The notes beneath the pieces were generated by a model, which made no database searches, was not told the origin of the DNA, and saw nothing but the letters and a program-made list of their open reading frames with translations. Source: Pseudomonas taetrolens (GTDB lineage Bacteria; Pseudomonadota; Gammaproteobacteria; Pseudomonadales; Pseudomonadaceae). Taken from it: a stretch of 64,000 bases of DNA. Made by a program: the position numbers and the translations under genes. The DNA is taken from assembly GCF_900475285.1 (NCBI RefSeq), contig NZ_LS483370.1:510001-574000 (forward strand). Direction: 5' to 3'. Shown in pieces: positions 55,857 to 64,000 of the stretch (the first letter of the stretch is position 1; every line of letters starts with the position of its first letter).

Positions 55857-56302
55857 GGCGCTTTGACAAGGGCCAGAGTTCCCAGCGTTTGGGTCGTGGG
55901 CTGGTTGATGATTCGGGAAGGCAAGTGCAGAATCAATTGCCCTGACTGGCTGGCACGCCCGCGCAGTTCGACCCGTGCGCCGGCCGGAAAAGCCTGGGGG
56001 TTGAAGCGCAACTTGAATGGCAGCGGCTGGTTATTGCCGGCAATCTTGCTGCTGGCCATCAGTCCCTGTGGGCGCCCGCGCTCGTCGACGATCAACATGG
56101 CCAGCTCAACCTCGGCCCCCGCCGGAACCCCGGTCAACACGCCACTCAGCTCGCGCTGGTAGGCGGGTAAAGGCCCCAGGTCTGCCGGCGCATCGGTTTT
56201 GGGTTGGGGCAGCGATTGAGGCTGTGCCGATTTTGGCGGTTCACTGCTACACGCGACCAGTAAACTCGCCAGGCACAGCAAAACAATCGTTCGTAGCGGC
56301 AT
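55853..56302 (-). CDS. YbaY-family lipoprotein
   Basis: The start [20 protein letters not shown] gives 149 aa with a lipobox (LVAC) for acylation and outer-membrane sorting. The remaining residues follow the YscW/YbaY type secretin-pilotin-like fold ([24 protein letters not shown]...). An upstream start adds MEPC only. The 4-bp overlap with the methyltransferase suggests co-expression. Function is unknown. Confidence 0.84.
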   Translation of the reverse strand: MPLRTIVLLCLASLLVACSSEPPKSAQPQSLPQPKTDAPADLGPLPAYQRELSGVLTGVPAGAEVELAMLIVDERGRPQGLMASSKIAGNNQPLPFKLRFNPQAFPAGARVELRGRASQSGQLILHLPSRIINQPTTQTLGTLALVKAP

Positions 56303-56439
56303 ACAAGGCTCCACGGCAAGTCAGTCGATGCATCAATTGGGTAAAACATAGTCGGACGACTGTATACCGTAAAGCCTATGGCTTGTCTTGCCAGTGGGAT
56401 GCGCTAACATGGCGCTCCCCATTTTTGTTGGCTGCCACC

Positions 56440-56904
56440 ATGCACTGTCCCTTCTGCGGTGCCAACGACACTAAAGTCATTGACTCGCGTCTGGTTGCCG
56501 AGGGCGATCAGGTGCGTCGCCGGCGTGAATGCCTGGCCTGTGGTGAACGTTTCACCACCTTTGAAACAGCTGAGTTGGTCTTACCGCGCCTTATCAAGCA
56601 AGACGGCAGTCGTCAGCCGTTCGACGAAGACAAACTGCGTGCCGGCATGCAGCGTGCGCTGGAAAAGCGCCCGGTGAGTGTCGAGCGTCTTGAAGCCGCG
56701 CTGGCTCATATCAAGAGCAAGCTTCGCGCCACAGGCGAGCGCGAGGTCAAATCGCTGGTCGTCGGTGAGCTGGTCATGAGCGAACTGCAAAAGCTCGATG
56801 AAGTGGCCTATATCCGTTTTGCCTCGGTCTATCGACGTTTTCAGGACCTCAACGAGTTCCGCGAAGAGATCGACCGACTTGCCCGTGAGCCATCAAACAA
56901 ATGA
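56440..56904 (+). CDS. nrdR: Transcriptional repressor NrdR
   Basis: Zinc- and nucleotide-binding repressor of ribonucleotide reductase genes. The start [18 protein letters not shown] gives 154 aa. The zinc ribbon uses CPFC and CLAC (residues 3-6 and 31-34). An ATP-cone fold follows ([27 protein letters not shown]). An extended reading from 56017 crosses the preceding operon and is not supported. It overlaps ribD by 4 bp (ATGA), the common nrdR-ribD linkage. Confidence 0.97.
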   Translation: MHCPFCGANDTKVIDSRLVAEGDQVRRRRECLACGERFTTFETAELVLPRLIKQDGSRQPFDEDKLRAGMQRALEKRPVSVERLEAALAHIKSKLRATGEREVKSLVVGELVMSELQKLDEVAYIRFASVYRRFQDLNEFREEIDRLAREPSNK

Positions 56905-58034
56905 CTGTGTCCACTGAGCAATCTGTTTTGGATGCCCATTACATGACACGTGCCATCGAATTGGCGCGCAAAGGGCTGTACACCACCCATCCCAATCCCC
57001 GCGTGGGTTGCGTCATCGTGCGTGACGGCCAGATTGTGGGCGAGGGCTGGCACGTTCGCACGGGCGAGCCGCATGCCGAAGTCCACGCCCTGAGGGCGGC
57101 GGGCGAACGGGCGCGAGGGGCCACGGCCTACGTCACGCTTGAGCCCTGCAGCCACCATGGGCATACGCCACCGTGTGCCGAAGGGCTGATCAATGCCGGT
57201 GTGGCGCGGGTGGTTGCAGCCATGCAGGACCCTAACCCGGAAGTCGCTGGCCGAGGTCTCAAACGCCTGGCCGATGCCGGCATCGACGTGTGCAGCGGCG
57301 TGCTCGAGGCCGAGGCACGAGCGTTGAACCCGGGCTTTCTCAAGCGCATGGAACACGGCCTGCCATTTGTACGGGTCAAGCTGGCCATGAGCCTCGATGG
57401 ACGCACAGCGATGGCCAGCGGTGAAAGCCAATGGATCACCGGGCCTGCTGCTCGTTCAGCCGTGCAACGCCTGCGTGCCCAGGCCAGCGTGGTATTGACC
57501 GGTGCCGATACGGTACTGGCCGATGGTGCGCGACTGACCGTTCGCGGCGATGAGCTGGGCCTTGATGCCGAGCAGACCGCATTGGCCTTGAGTCGCCCCC
57601 CTTTGCGGGTGCTGGTCGACGGGCGCTTGCGAGTGCCGCTGGATGCACCGTTCTTCAAGGCCGGTCCGGCGCTGGTTGCCACCTGTGTGCCTCCCGCCGA
57701 GCAATACCGCACGGGCCCGGAATGCCTGGTGATTCATGGCACCAACGGTCAGGTCGATTTGCGACAATTGCTGGTTGCCCTGGCCGCCCGCGGGGTCAAT
57801 GAAGTTCTGGTCGAGGCGGGACCGAGCCTGGCAGGTGCTTTCGCCGAACAAGACCTTGTGGATGAGTACCAGATCTTTTTTGCGGCCAAGTTTTTGGGTT
57901 CAACGGCGCGGCCCTTGCTGGAGCTACCATTGACCCGGATGAGCGAAGCGACAGAGCTCAAGATCATTGAAATGCGAGCGGTGGGTGATGACTGGCGAGT
58001 CACAGCCATACCTGTGCCATCAGCCCGCGTATAA
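56901..58034 (+). CDS. ribD: Riboflavin biosynthesis deaminase/reductase RibD
   Basis: Converts the GTP cyclohydrolase II product to 5-amino-6-(ribitylamino)uracil phosphate by deamination then reduction. It is 377 aa. The deaminase zinc site is [11 protein letters not shown] with [11 protein letters not shown] (near residues 57-93). The reductase domain follows from about 150 ([23 protein letters not shown]). It overlaps nrdR by 4 bp and is followed by ribE 46 bp later. Confidence 0.97.
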   Translation: MTVSTEQSVLDAHYMTRAIELARKGLYTTHPNPRVGCVIVRDGQIVGEGWHVRTGEPHAEVHALRAAGERARGATAYVTLEPCSHHGHTPPCAEGLINAGVARVVAAMQDPNPEVAGRGLKRLADAGIDVCSGVLEAEARALNPGFLKRMEHGLPFVRVKLAMSLDGRTAMASGESQWITGPAARSAVQRLRAQASVVLTGADTVLADGARLTVRGDELGLDAEQTALALSRPPLRVLVDGRLRVPLDAPFFKAGPALVATCVPPAEQYRTGPECLVIHGTNGQVDLRQLLVALAARGVNEVLVEAGPSLAGAFAEQDLVDEYQIFFAAKFLGSTARPLLELPLTRMSEATELKIIEMRAVGDDWRVTAIPVPSARV

Positions 58035-58080
58035 TTCTCAGCCTCCGTTTAACGCAGGCTTGGTTCTCAAGGGGAACGCC

Positions 58081-58740
58081 ATGTTTACCGGCATCATCGA
58101 ATCGATCGGCACCATCCGTGCACTGACGCCAAAGGGCGGGGATGTGCGGGTTTCAGTGGACACTGGCAAGCTCGACCTGAGCGACGTCAAACTCGGCGAC
58201 AGCATTGCGATCAATGGCGTTTGCCTGACCGCAGTAGAGCTGCCGGGCAATGGTTTTTCGGCTGACGTCAGCCGAGAGACACTTGATTGCACCGCCTTCA
58301 ATGCGCTGAAAAGCGGAAGCCGGGTCAACCTGGAGAAGGCACTGACCCCGACCACGCGTCTGGGTGGCCATCTGGTGAGCGGTCATGTTGATGGTGTGGG
58401 CGAGGTGATTTCCCGTGAAGAGAACGCTCGTGCCATCGAGTTTCGTATTCGTGCGCCCAAAGAACTGGCCAAATACATCGCGCACAAGGGTTCGATCACC
58501 GTCGACGGCACCAGCCTGACCGTGAATGCCGTGAATGGCGCCGAGTTCTCGCTGACGATCATTCCGCATACCTTGAGCGAAACCATCATGGACGACTACC
58601 GTCCGGGTCGCCGGGTCAACCTCGAAGTCGACCTGCTGGCGCGTTACCTTGAGCGTCTGCTGCTGGGTGACAAGGCGGCCGAACCGACAGGCACCATCAG
58701 CGAAAGTTTTCTGGCCGCCAACGGCTACCTAAAATCCTGA
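58081..58740 (+). CDS. ribE: Riboflavin synthase alpha subunit
   Basis: Dismutates two 6,7-dimethyl-8-ribityllumazine molecules into riboflavin. The start MFTGIIESIGTIRAL gives 219 aa with the two internal lumazine-binding repeats (MFTGIIE... and SGHVDGVGEVISR). It is called ribC in some annotations. An upstream reading from 57967 inside ribD is not supported. Confidence 0.97.
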   Translation: MFTGIIESIGTIRALTPKGGDVRVSVDTGKLDLSDVKLGDSIAINGVCLTAVELPGNGFSADVSRETLDCTAFNALKSGSRVNLEKALTPTTRLGGHLVSGHVDGVGEVISREENARAIEFRIRAPKELAKYIAHKGSITVDGTSLTVNAVNGAEFSLTIIPHTLSETIMDDYRPGRRVNLEVDLLARYLERLLLGDKAAEPTGTISESFLAANGYLKS

Positions 58741-58756
58741 AATAAGGGGGTGCCGC

Positions 58757-59848
58757 GTGGCGCTCAACAGCATCGAAGAACTGGTCGAAGACATCCGCCA
58801 AGGCAAGATGGTTATCCTGATGGATGACGAAGACCGCGAGAACGAAGGCGACCTGATTATGGCCGCCGAGTGCTGCAAGGCCGAGCACATCAACTTCATG
58901 GCGCGTTTTGCCCGTGGCCTGATCTGCATGCCGATGAGCCGTGAACGCTGCGAACTGCTGAAGTTGCCGTTGATGGCGCCGCGCAACGGTTCCGGCTTTG
59001 GCACCAAGTTCACTGTGTCGATTGAAGCTGCCACCGGCGTCACCACCGGGATTTCCGCCGCCGATCGTGCGCGCACCGTGCAAGCGGCCGCTGCCCGCGA
59101 TGCCAAGGCTGAAGACATCGTCAGTCCGGGTCATATCTTCCCGCTGATGGCCCAGGCTGGCGGCACCCTGGCCCGCGCCGGACACACTGAAGCTGCCTGC
59201 GATCTGGCGCGCATGGCCGGCTTTGAGCCGAGCGGTGTGATCTGTGAAGTCATGAATGACGACGGCACCATGGCCCGTCGGCCCGAGCTGGAAACATTCG
59301 CCGCTGAACACGGCATCAAAATCGGCACCATTGCCGACCTTATTCATTACCGGATGATCCATGAACGTACCGTTCAGCGGATTGCCGAGCAGCCACTGGA
59401 CAGCGAACTGGGCCAATTCAACCTGGTGACCTATCGTGATTCTGTGGAAGGTGATGTGCACATGGCACTGACCCTGGGCAATATTTGCGCCGACGAACCG
59501 ACGCTGGTGCGTGTGCACAACATGGACCCGCTGCGTGACCTGCTGATGGTCAAGCAGCCCGGCCGCTGGAGCTTGCGCGCCGCCATGAGTGCGGTGGCCG
59601 AGGCCGGCAGCGGTGTAGTGCTGTTGCTGGGGCATCCGCTGGATGGTGATGTATTGCTGGCACATATCCGTGAAACGGCTGATTCGTTGCCGGTGAAAAA
59701 ACCGACCACTTACAGCATCGTGGGTGCCGGTTCGCAGATCCTGCGTGACCTCGGTGTGCGCAAAATGCGCCTGATGAGTTCACCGATGAAGTTCAATGCC
59801 ATATCCGGTTTCGATCTGGAAGTTGTAGAATACGTGCCCTCCGAATAA
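58757..59848 (+). CDS. ribBA: 3,4-dihydroxy-2-butanone 4-phosphate synthase fused to a degenerate GTP cyclohydrolase II domain
   Basis: The N-terminal domain (1-200) carries the DHBP synthase signature DDEDRENEGDLIMAAE (23-38) and makes the four-carbon unit of riboflavin. It begins with GTG. The C-terminal domain resembles GTP cyclohydrolase II by position and fold. At the zinc/catalytic site, however, it reads VHNMDPLRDLL instead of HSECLTGD...CDC, and no RQEGRGIGL motif is present. It should lack cyclohydrolase activity. The intact enzyme is encoded separately at 62269. The fusion is common in pseudomonads. Confidence 0.94.
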   Translation: MALNSIEELVEDIRQGKMVILMDDEDRENEGDLIMAAECCKAEHINFMARFARGLICMPMSRERCELLKLPLMAPRNGSGFGTKFTVSIEAATGVTTGISAADRARTVQAAAARDAKAEDIVSPGHIFPLMAQAGGTLARAGHTEAACDLARMAGFEPSGVICEVMNDDGTMARRPELETFAAEHGIKIGTIADLIHYRMIHERTVQRIAEQPLDSELGQFNLVTYRDSVEGDVHMALTLGNICADEPTLVRVHNMDPLRDLLMVKQPGRWSLRAAMSAVAEAGSGVVLLLGHPLDGDVLLAHIRETADSLPVKKPTTYSIVGAGSQILRDLGVRKMRLMSSPMKFNAISGFDLEVVEYVPSE

Positions 59849-59892
59849 AGACCTGACATTTTCAGCCTTGAATTCGTGGCCCAATATCCTAA

Positions 59893-59914
59893 AGAACGCA
59901 CGCGAGTGCGTTCT
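59893..59914 (+). terminator. Hairpin between ribBA and ribH
   Basis: A 9-bp perfect repeat (59893-59901 with 59906-59914) closes on a GCGA tetraloop and is followed by GGCTCTTT. It may be a weak terminator or stabilise the upstream mRNA end. No FMN riboswitch was recognised nearby. Confidence 0.5.
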
Positions 59915-59939
59915 GGCTCTTTAATACGAGACATACCGA

Positions 59940-60416
59940 ATGACCCTGAAGACCATCGAAGGTACCTTCATCGCCCCTAAAGGCCGCTACGCACTCGTAG
60001 TGGGCCGCTTCAACAGCTTCGTCGTCGAAAGCCTGGTGAGTGGTGCCGTTGATGCCCTGGTTCGCCACGGTGTGAACGAAAGCGACATCACCATCATCCG
60101 TGCTCCGGGTGCGTTCGAAATTCCGCTGGTTGCGCAGAAGGTTGCCCAGCGCAACGAATTCGCCGCCATCATCGCCTTGGGCGCCGTGATTCGTGGCGGT
60201 ACTCCGCACTTCGAATACGTTGCCGGCGAATGCACCAAGGGCCTGTCCCAAGTGTCCATGCAGTTTGGCGTACCGGTTGCGTTCGGTGTGCTGACCGTTG
60301 ATTCGATCGAACAAGCGATTGAGCGTTCCGGCACCAAGGCCGGTAACAAAGGCGCTGAAGCTGCCTTGTCTGCCCTTGAAATGGTCAGCCTGTTGGCACA
60401 GTTGGAGGCCAAGTGA
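59940..60416 (+). CDS. ribH: 6,7-dimethyl-8-ribityllumazine synthase
   Basis: Condenses the pyrimidine and butanone-phosphate intermediates to lumazine, the substrate of RibE. It is 158 aa with [18 protein letters not shown] and the catalytic-histidine block [18 protein letters not shown]. Its end overlaps nusB by 4 bp (GTGA), the usual ribH-nusB-thiL coupling. Confidence 0.97.
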   Translation: MTLKTIEGTFIAPKGRYALVVGRFNSFVVESLVSGAVDALVRHGVNESDITIIRAPGAFEIPLVAQKVAQRNEFAAIIALGAVIRGGTPHFEYVAGECTKGLSQVSMQFGVPVAFGVLTVDSIEQAIERSGTKAGNKGAEAALSALEMVSLLAQLEAK

Positions 60417-60913
60417 TTTCCGACGAAAGCGATCGTTTCAACCCGCGCGATCCAAAGCCTGCGGACGCTGGCAAGCCATCCAAGAGCGCCAAGCGCCGCG
60501 AAGCGCGTCAGCTCGCGACTCAGGCACTGTATCAGTGGCACATGGCCAAGCACTCGTTGAACGAAATCGAAGCGCAGTTCCGCGTCGATAACGACTTCAC
60601 CGACGTTGATGCGGCCTACTTCCGCGAGATCCTGCATGGCGTGCCTGCACACCGTGGCGAAATCGATGCGGCCCTGGTGCCGTGCCTGGATATCACCCTG
60701 GATGAGCTGGACCCGGTTGAACTGGCCGTGCTGCGCCTGTCTACCTGGGAACTGATCAAGCGTGTCGATGTGCCTTACCGCGTTGTGATCAACGAAGGCA
60801 TCGAGCTGGCCAAAGTTTTCGGTTCCACCGACGGACACAAGTTCGTCAACGGTGTACTCGACAAACTGGCGCCACGCCTGCGTGAAGCTGAAGTAAAGGC
60901 TTTCAAGCGCTAA
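60413..60913 (+). CDS. nusB: Transcription antitermination factor NusB
   Basis: Binds S10/NusE and boxA RNA to allow full-length rRNA transcription. It begins at GTG within the ribH stop overlap and is 166 aa, with a basic N-terminal stretch before the helical NusB core ([19 protein letters not shown]). C-terminal [12 protein letters not shown] is present. It is co-transcribed with ribH and thiL. Confidence 0.96.
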   Translation: MISDESDRFNPRDPKPADAGKPSKSAKRREARQLATQALYQWHMAKHSLNEIEAQFRVDNDFTDVDAAYFREILHGVPAHRGEIDAALVPCLDITLDELDPVELAVLRLSTWELIKRVDVPYRVVINEGIELAKVFGSTDGHKFVNGVLDKLAPRLREAEVKAFKR

Positions 60914-60928
60914 ATTGCGCTGTCGGCC

Positions 60929-61888
60929 ATGGGCGAGTTTGAGCTGATCCGCAATTTCTTCGCCGCCGCGCCTTGTGCGCAAGGCGGCGAAGGCGTTGTT
61001 CTGGGCATCGGCGACGACTGCGCCCTGCTAAGCGTTCCCTCCGGGGAACAGCTGGCAATCTCTACCGACACCCTGGTAGCCGGGGTGCACTTCGCAGATC
61101 CTTGCGACCCTTTCTTGCTCGGTCAGCGTTCGCTGGCAGTGGCGGCCAGTGATTTGGCGGCCATGGGCGCAACACCTCTCGCGTTTACCCTTGCTCTGAC
61201 GTTGCCGACGGTTGAAGCCGATTGGTTGCAGGCCTATGCCCGTGGTTTGAACCACATGGCTCAGCGCTGCGACCTGCGTCTGATTGGCGGTGATACCACG
61301 CGTGGTCCGCTGTGCCTGACGCTGACAGTGTTTGGCCGGGTGCCGGCTGGCCTGGCCCTCACCCGTAACGGTGCACAACCGGGCGACCTGCTGTGCGTGG
61401 GGGGCGAACTGGGCAACGCAGCGGGGGCCTTGCCGCTGGTGCTGGGGCAATGCAGCGCCGAGCCGGCGATTGCCGAGCCGTTGCTGGCGCATTACTGGTC
61501 GCCGCAACCGCAGCTGGCGTTGGGCCAGGCACTGCGCGGCAAAGCGACCGCGGCCCTGGATATCTCGGATGGCTTGCTCGCCGATTGCGGTCATATTGCC
61601 GCCGTTTCGCGGGTCGGTTTACGGATCGAAAACCACCGTGTGCCGACGTCGGCCGCGTTGCAGACGTTTTTGGGTGCTGCACAGGCGCAGCAGGCCGCGT
61701 TGAGTGGCGGCGACGACTATGTGCTGGCATTCACTCTGCCGGCCGCCGAGTTACCGACCCTGCAAGCCGAAGGCTGGCCCGTTCATGTGATTGGCCGGGT
61801 GGTTGAAGGGCAGGGCGTTGGCTTAGTTGATGAGCAAGGCCGGGACATCACCCCGGCGATCCGTGGCTATCAGCATTTCCGTGCCTAA
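60929..61888 (+). CDS. thiL: Thiamine-monophosphate kinase
   Basis: Phosphorylates thiamine monophosphate to the active cofactor. It is 319 aa with the N-terminal GEFELIRNFFA, the metal site GIGDDCALL and ALDISDGLLADCGHI. It is the last gene of the nusB-thiL run. In P. aeruginosa and P. putida pgpA follows; here a repeat-rich gap does. Confidence 0.96.
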   Translation: MGEFELIRNFFAAAPCAQGGEGVVLGIGDDCALLSVPSGEQLAISTDTLVAGVHFADPCDPFLLGQRSLAVAASDLAAMGATPLAFTLALTLPTVEADWLQAYARGLNHMAQRCDLRLIGGDTTRGPLCLTLTVFGRVPAGLALTRNGAQPGDLLCVGGELGNAAGALPLVLGQCSAEPAIAEPLLAHYWSPQPQLALGQALRGKATAALDISDGLLADCGHIAAVSRVGLRIENHRVPTSAALQTFLGAAQAQQAALSGGDDYVLAFTLPAAELPTLQAEGWPVHVIGRVVEGQGVGLVDEQGRDITPAIRGYQHFRA

Positions 61889-62268
61889 CGTCTGACTCCG
61901 TAGATACCGTCTTGACCCGCCGCTGCTATGCCGATCGCAGCCTTCGGTAGCGGCTACAGGATCACCTAAACTCTGTAGCCGCTGCCGCAGGCTGCGAAAA
62001 GGCCCGAAGTCTTCAGATTTCAGGCTGACCCCAAACCCGCAGCCTCCGTGAAGTCTCTCGCTCACTCAGAGAAGCCTCGCGATCAGGATTAATGTGCGTT
62101 CCGCAATCGGACGCAGCCTGCGGCACTTGCTACGGATTCAGGTTGCAGCGAAGCCATCAAACTTTTAGATATTTATCTACCATAATTCAGCATAAGCGCC
62201 TGTAGGAACGTCCTGTTACAATGCCGCCTCTGCGAATTTCCAGTCCTCATACTGATCAGGAGCACACG
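61889..62268. other. 380-bp gap without a gene where pgpA is expected
   Basis: No supported ORF occupies this gap between thiL and ribA. It contains a REPIN (61936-61996) and GC-rich REP-like remnants further down (about 62100-62160), then an AT-rich tail that holds the ribA start region. The pgpA gene, normally in this position in the genus, is not present. A remnant cannot be recognised by eye. Confidence 0.85.
61936..61996. repeat. REPIN: paired extragenic palindrome
   Basis: Two 24-nt arms (61936-61959 and 61973-61996) are complementary at 22 of 24 positions around a 13-nt loop. The arm sequence (CGCAGCCTTCGGTAGCGGCTACAG) is similar to the one in the gap at 54100, so this is a dispersed family. 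Such elements are non-autonomous and move with RAYT transposases. Confidence 0.85.
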
Positions 62269-62886
62269 GTGCCCGTCGTTTTCGTTGCCGCTTGCAAACT
62301 ACCCACTCCTTTTGCTGAATTCACCATGCATGGCTTCCTTGAGAAAGCCACGGGGCGTGAACACGTTGTGCTCAGTTTGGGCGACGTGGCGGATGGCGCT
62401 CCAGTATTGGGCCGAGTGCATTCTGAATGCCTGACCGGCGATGCTTTGTTCAGCCAGCGTTGTGACTGTGGCTCGCAGCTGGACGCCGCCTTGCAGGCTA
62501 TTGCCCGCGAAGGCCGGGGCGTATTGTTGTATTTGCGTCAGGAAGGCCGTGGTATCGGTTTGCTGAATAAAATTCGCGCCTACGAACTTCAGGATGGCGG
62601 TGCCGATACCGTCGAGGCCAATGAGCGCCTGGGCTTTGCCGCCGATCAGCGTGATTACGCCATCTGCCTGCCGATGCTTGAGCACATGGGGGTCAAGTCG
62701 TTGCGCTTGATGACCAACAACCCGCGCAAGGTCAAAGCGTTGACCGACATGGGCATCACCGTGTCCGAGCGCGTTCCGCTGCACACCGGTCATAACCCGC
62801 ACAACAAACTGTACCTGGCGACCAAGGCCAACAAACTCGGGCATATGATGGGTAACCAGCACCAGAACGAGGCTGATCCGGCGTGA
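62269..62886 (+). CDS. ribA: GTP cyclohydrolase II
   Basis: First committed step of riboflavin synthesis: opens GTP to the diaminopyrimidine, formate and pyrophosphate. The start is a GTG preceded by AGGAG (62258-62262), giving 205 aa ([18 protein letters not shown]). An ATG at 62221 would add 16 residues of unrelated sequence. The zinc cysteines Cys54, Cys65 and Cys67 ([17 protein letters not shown]) and the loop [12 protein letters not shown] are all present. It overlaps the next gene by 4 bp. Confidence 0.97.
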   Translation: MPVVFVAACKLPTPFAEFTMHGFLEKATGREHVVLSLGDVADGAPVLGRVHSECLTGDALFSQRCDCGSQLDAALQAIAREGRGVLLYLRQEGRGIGLLNKIRAYELQDGGADTVEANERLGFAADQRDYAICLPMLEHMGVKSLRLMTNNPRKVKALTDMGITVSERVPLHTGHNPHNKLYLATKANKLGHMMGNQHQNEADPA

Positions 62887-63302
62887 CCCGCGGTCAGATC
62901 CGTCGCCGGTTAAGTTTCAGTGGATGGTGGCAGCTGGTTTTAACCTTGTTGCCGCTGTTGCTGGCCAATGGTTTTTTCGGAAAGTCCGAGCCCTTGCTCC
63001 CGGGATTGGCCATGCCTTTTTTCATCGCAGGCATGCTCTCGATGTTTGTCAGTCTGCGATTTTTCGGGGCTTACAAGCGTGGTCTGATCGCTACCCAAAA
63101 AGCCCTCGACACTCCGCAAGAACCTGAGGCATGGGCGCAATTGGCACGTGTGCGTCGCCGGGCGCTGCTGGTCGCAGGGTTACCGACCTGGATCGCCACG
63201 CTAGGGGTGTTTTTCGGCCTGGAAGGCGTGCCGTTATTTTTGCTGTCGGTGTCGACGCTGGTTCTGTTCTACCTCTATCGCATCCCGCGTCAGCTCGGTT
63301 GA
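62883..63302 (+). CDS. Small membrane protein downstream of ribA (PA4046-like)
   Basis: A 139-aa protein starting at GTG in a 4-bp overlap with ribA. Hydrophobic segments lie at about 14-32, 40-60, 94-112 and 116-133, consistent with four membrane passes. A basic N-terminus ([16 protein letters not shown]) suggests a cytoplasmic start. It is conserved next to ribA in Pseudomonas. No function is known; its stop overlaps the btuF-like start by 1 bp (TGATG). Confidence 0.8.
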   Translation: MTRGQIRRRLSFSGWWQLVLTLLPLLLANGFFGKSEPLLPGLAMPFFIAGMLSMFVSLRFFGAYKRGLIATQKALDTPQEPEAWAQLARVRRRALLVAGLPTWIATLGVFFGLEGVPLFLLSVSTLVLFYLYRIPRQLG

Positions 63303-64000
63303 TGCGCATCTGGCTGGCGCTCTTGCTGCTGGCTGCGGCCGCGGGCGCTTCAGTCATGGCGGCCACGCGCGTGGTCAGCCTGTCACCTTCCTTATCTGAA
63401 ATGGTTGTCGAGCTGGGCGCCGCCGATCTTCTGGTCGGGCGGCTCGAGGCCGGTGAGCCATCGCCGGAGCTGCTCAACATCCCCTCTGTGGGCCGCTACG
63501 GTCAGTTGGACATGGAGCGCTTGCTCAGCCTGCAACCTGATCTGCTTTTGCTCTGGCCTGGCAGCGTGGGGGCCGGGCAGCGCGAGCAGCTACGGCGCCT
63601 CAAGATCCCGACCTACACGGCTGAACCCAAGACCCTCGACCAACTGGCCGACCAGATCGAGGCCTTGGCGGTGACGCTGGGGCGGCCTGAGCGCGGGCGT
63701 GAGCTGGCCAATCATGTGCGCCAGCGTCTGCTCGAACTGCGGGCAGAGCATCGGCGAGACCAGCCGCTGCGGGTGTTTTATCAAGTGTGGGATCAGCCGC
63801 TGTATACCCTTGGCGGCGGGCAAATCATCAGTGATGCCTTGAAGGTGTGCGGGGCGAGCAATGTGTTTTCCGACCTGCAGTTGCCCGCCCCGCAGGTCAG
63901 CCTGGAGTCGGTTTTGCAGCGTAATCCCGACGTGATCATTGCCGGCAATCAGGCCCAGCTCGACGCGTGGAAAGCCTGGCCGCAGATTGATGCTGTCAGG
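63302..64000 (+). CDS. BtuF-like ABC transporter substrate-binding protein, truncated by the window end
   Basis: The reading frame is open for 233 codons to the last base. The N-terminal [20 protein letters not shown] looks like a signal peptide. The mature part has the helical-backbone fold of BtuF/FhuD proteins (RVVSLSPSLSEMVVELGAADLLVG, then VGRYGQLDMERLLSLQPDLLLLW). It most likely binds cobalamin or a related compound in the periplasm for import. The 3' end is outside the window. Confidence 0.87.
   Translation, partial: MRIWLALLLLAAAAGASVMAATRVVSLSPSLSEMVVELGAADLLVGRLEAGEPSPELLNIPSVGRYGQLDMERLLSLQPDLLLLWPGSVGAGQREQLRRLKIPTYTAEPKTLDQLADQIEALAVTLGRPERGRELANHVRQRLLELRAEHRRDQPLRVFYQVWDQPLYTLGGGQIISDALKVCGASNVFSDLQLPAPQVSLESVLQRNPDVIIAGNQAQLDAWKAWPQIDAVR

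Noticed and set aside
56303..59940. FMN riboswitch in the riboflavin gene cluster
   Set aside because: No gap in the cluster is long enough or shows the conserved FMN-element blocks (for example AGGGGC...GAACC). Such elements in Pseudomonas usually precede another ribB copy.

Overview
The window is a chromosomal segment of a Pseudomonas species, most likely of the P. fluorescens/fragi/putida type rather than P. aeruginosa. This rests on gene order and protein sequence: rrn - birA - coaX - SPOR protein - tRNA cluster - secE-nusG - rplKAJL-rpoBC - str/S10/spc/alpha operons - katA - ferritin - uvrA - MFS - ssb, then an oprG/Zur-type ABC/CnoX/nrdR-rib-nusB-thiL-ribA block, all of it close to the PAO1 arrangement. 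The species cannot be fixed from the sequence alone.

Region 1 (1-4571): the 3' two thirds of a 23S rRNA gene, 5S rRNA and a strong terminator, then birA, coaX and a small SPOR-like membrane protein. Region 2 (4.6-5.3 kb): tRNA-Tyr(GTA), tRNA-Gly(TCC), tRNA-Thr(GGT) and tRNA-Trp(CCA). The tuf gene that commonly lies between tRNA-Thr and tRNA-Trp is absent; a terminator and a new-looking promoter occupy the gap. Region 3 (5.3-35.6 kb): the main transcription/translation block, with secE, nusG, rplK, rplA, rplJ, rplL, rpoB, rpoC, rpsL, rpsG, fusA, the only tuf in the window, and about 30 ribosomal protein genes with secY and rpoA. It is collinear, tightly packed and very codon-biased. Visible controls are the L10 leader, the rplL-rpoB attenuator, promoters before rpsL and rpsJ, a terminator after tuf, and a hairpin plus nested promoter between rpsN and rpsH.

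Region 4 (35.7-42.9 kb): katA catalase, a ferritin lacking the haem methionine, uvrA (minus strand), a YajR-like transporter and ssb. Region 5 (43.0-49.5 kb) is more accessory: a divergent MFS transporter/LysR pair with a palindromic operator candidate, an MscS-family channel, and a pair of SDR enzymes in which the first has lost its catalytic Tyr and Lys. Region 6 (49.5-54.2 kb): OmpW/OprG porin with an ANR-like box, and a minus-strand operon (ZrgA/DUF2796 protein, MacB-like ATPase and permease, DUF3299 protein) headed by a clear Zur-like palindrome, which suggests zinc acquisition. Region 7 (54.2-64.0 kb): a CnoX-type thioredoxin, a methyltransferase, a YbaY-type lipoprotein, then nrdR-ribD-ribE-ribBA-ribH-nusB-thiL, a REPIN-bearing gap where pgpA would be expected, ribA, a small membrane protein and a truncated BtuF-like binding protein that runs off the window.

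No phage, insertion sequence, CRISPR array or defence system was seen. The window is mostly conserved housekeeping DNA. I found no convincing new system; the most notable items are the missing tuf, the Zur operon, the degenerate SDR partner, the degenerate GTP cyclohydrolase II domain of RibBA backed by a separate intact RibA, the ferritin without its haem ligand, and the missing pgpA.
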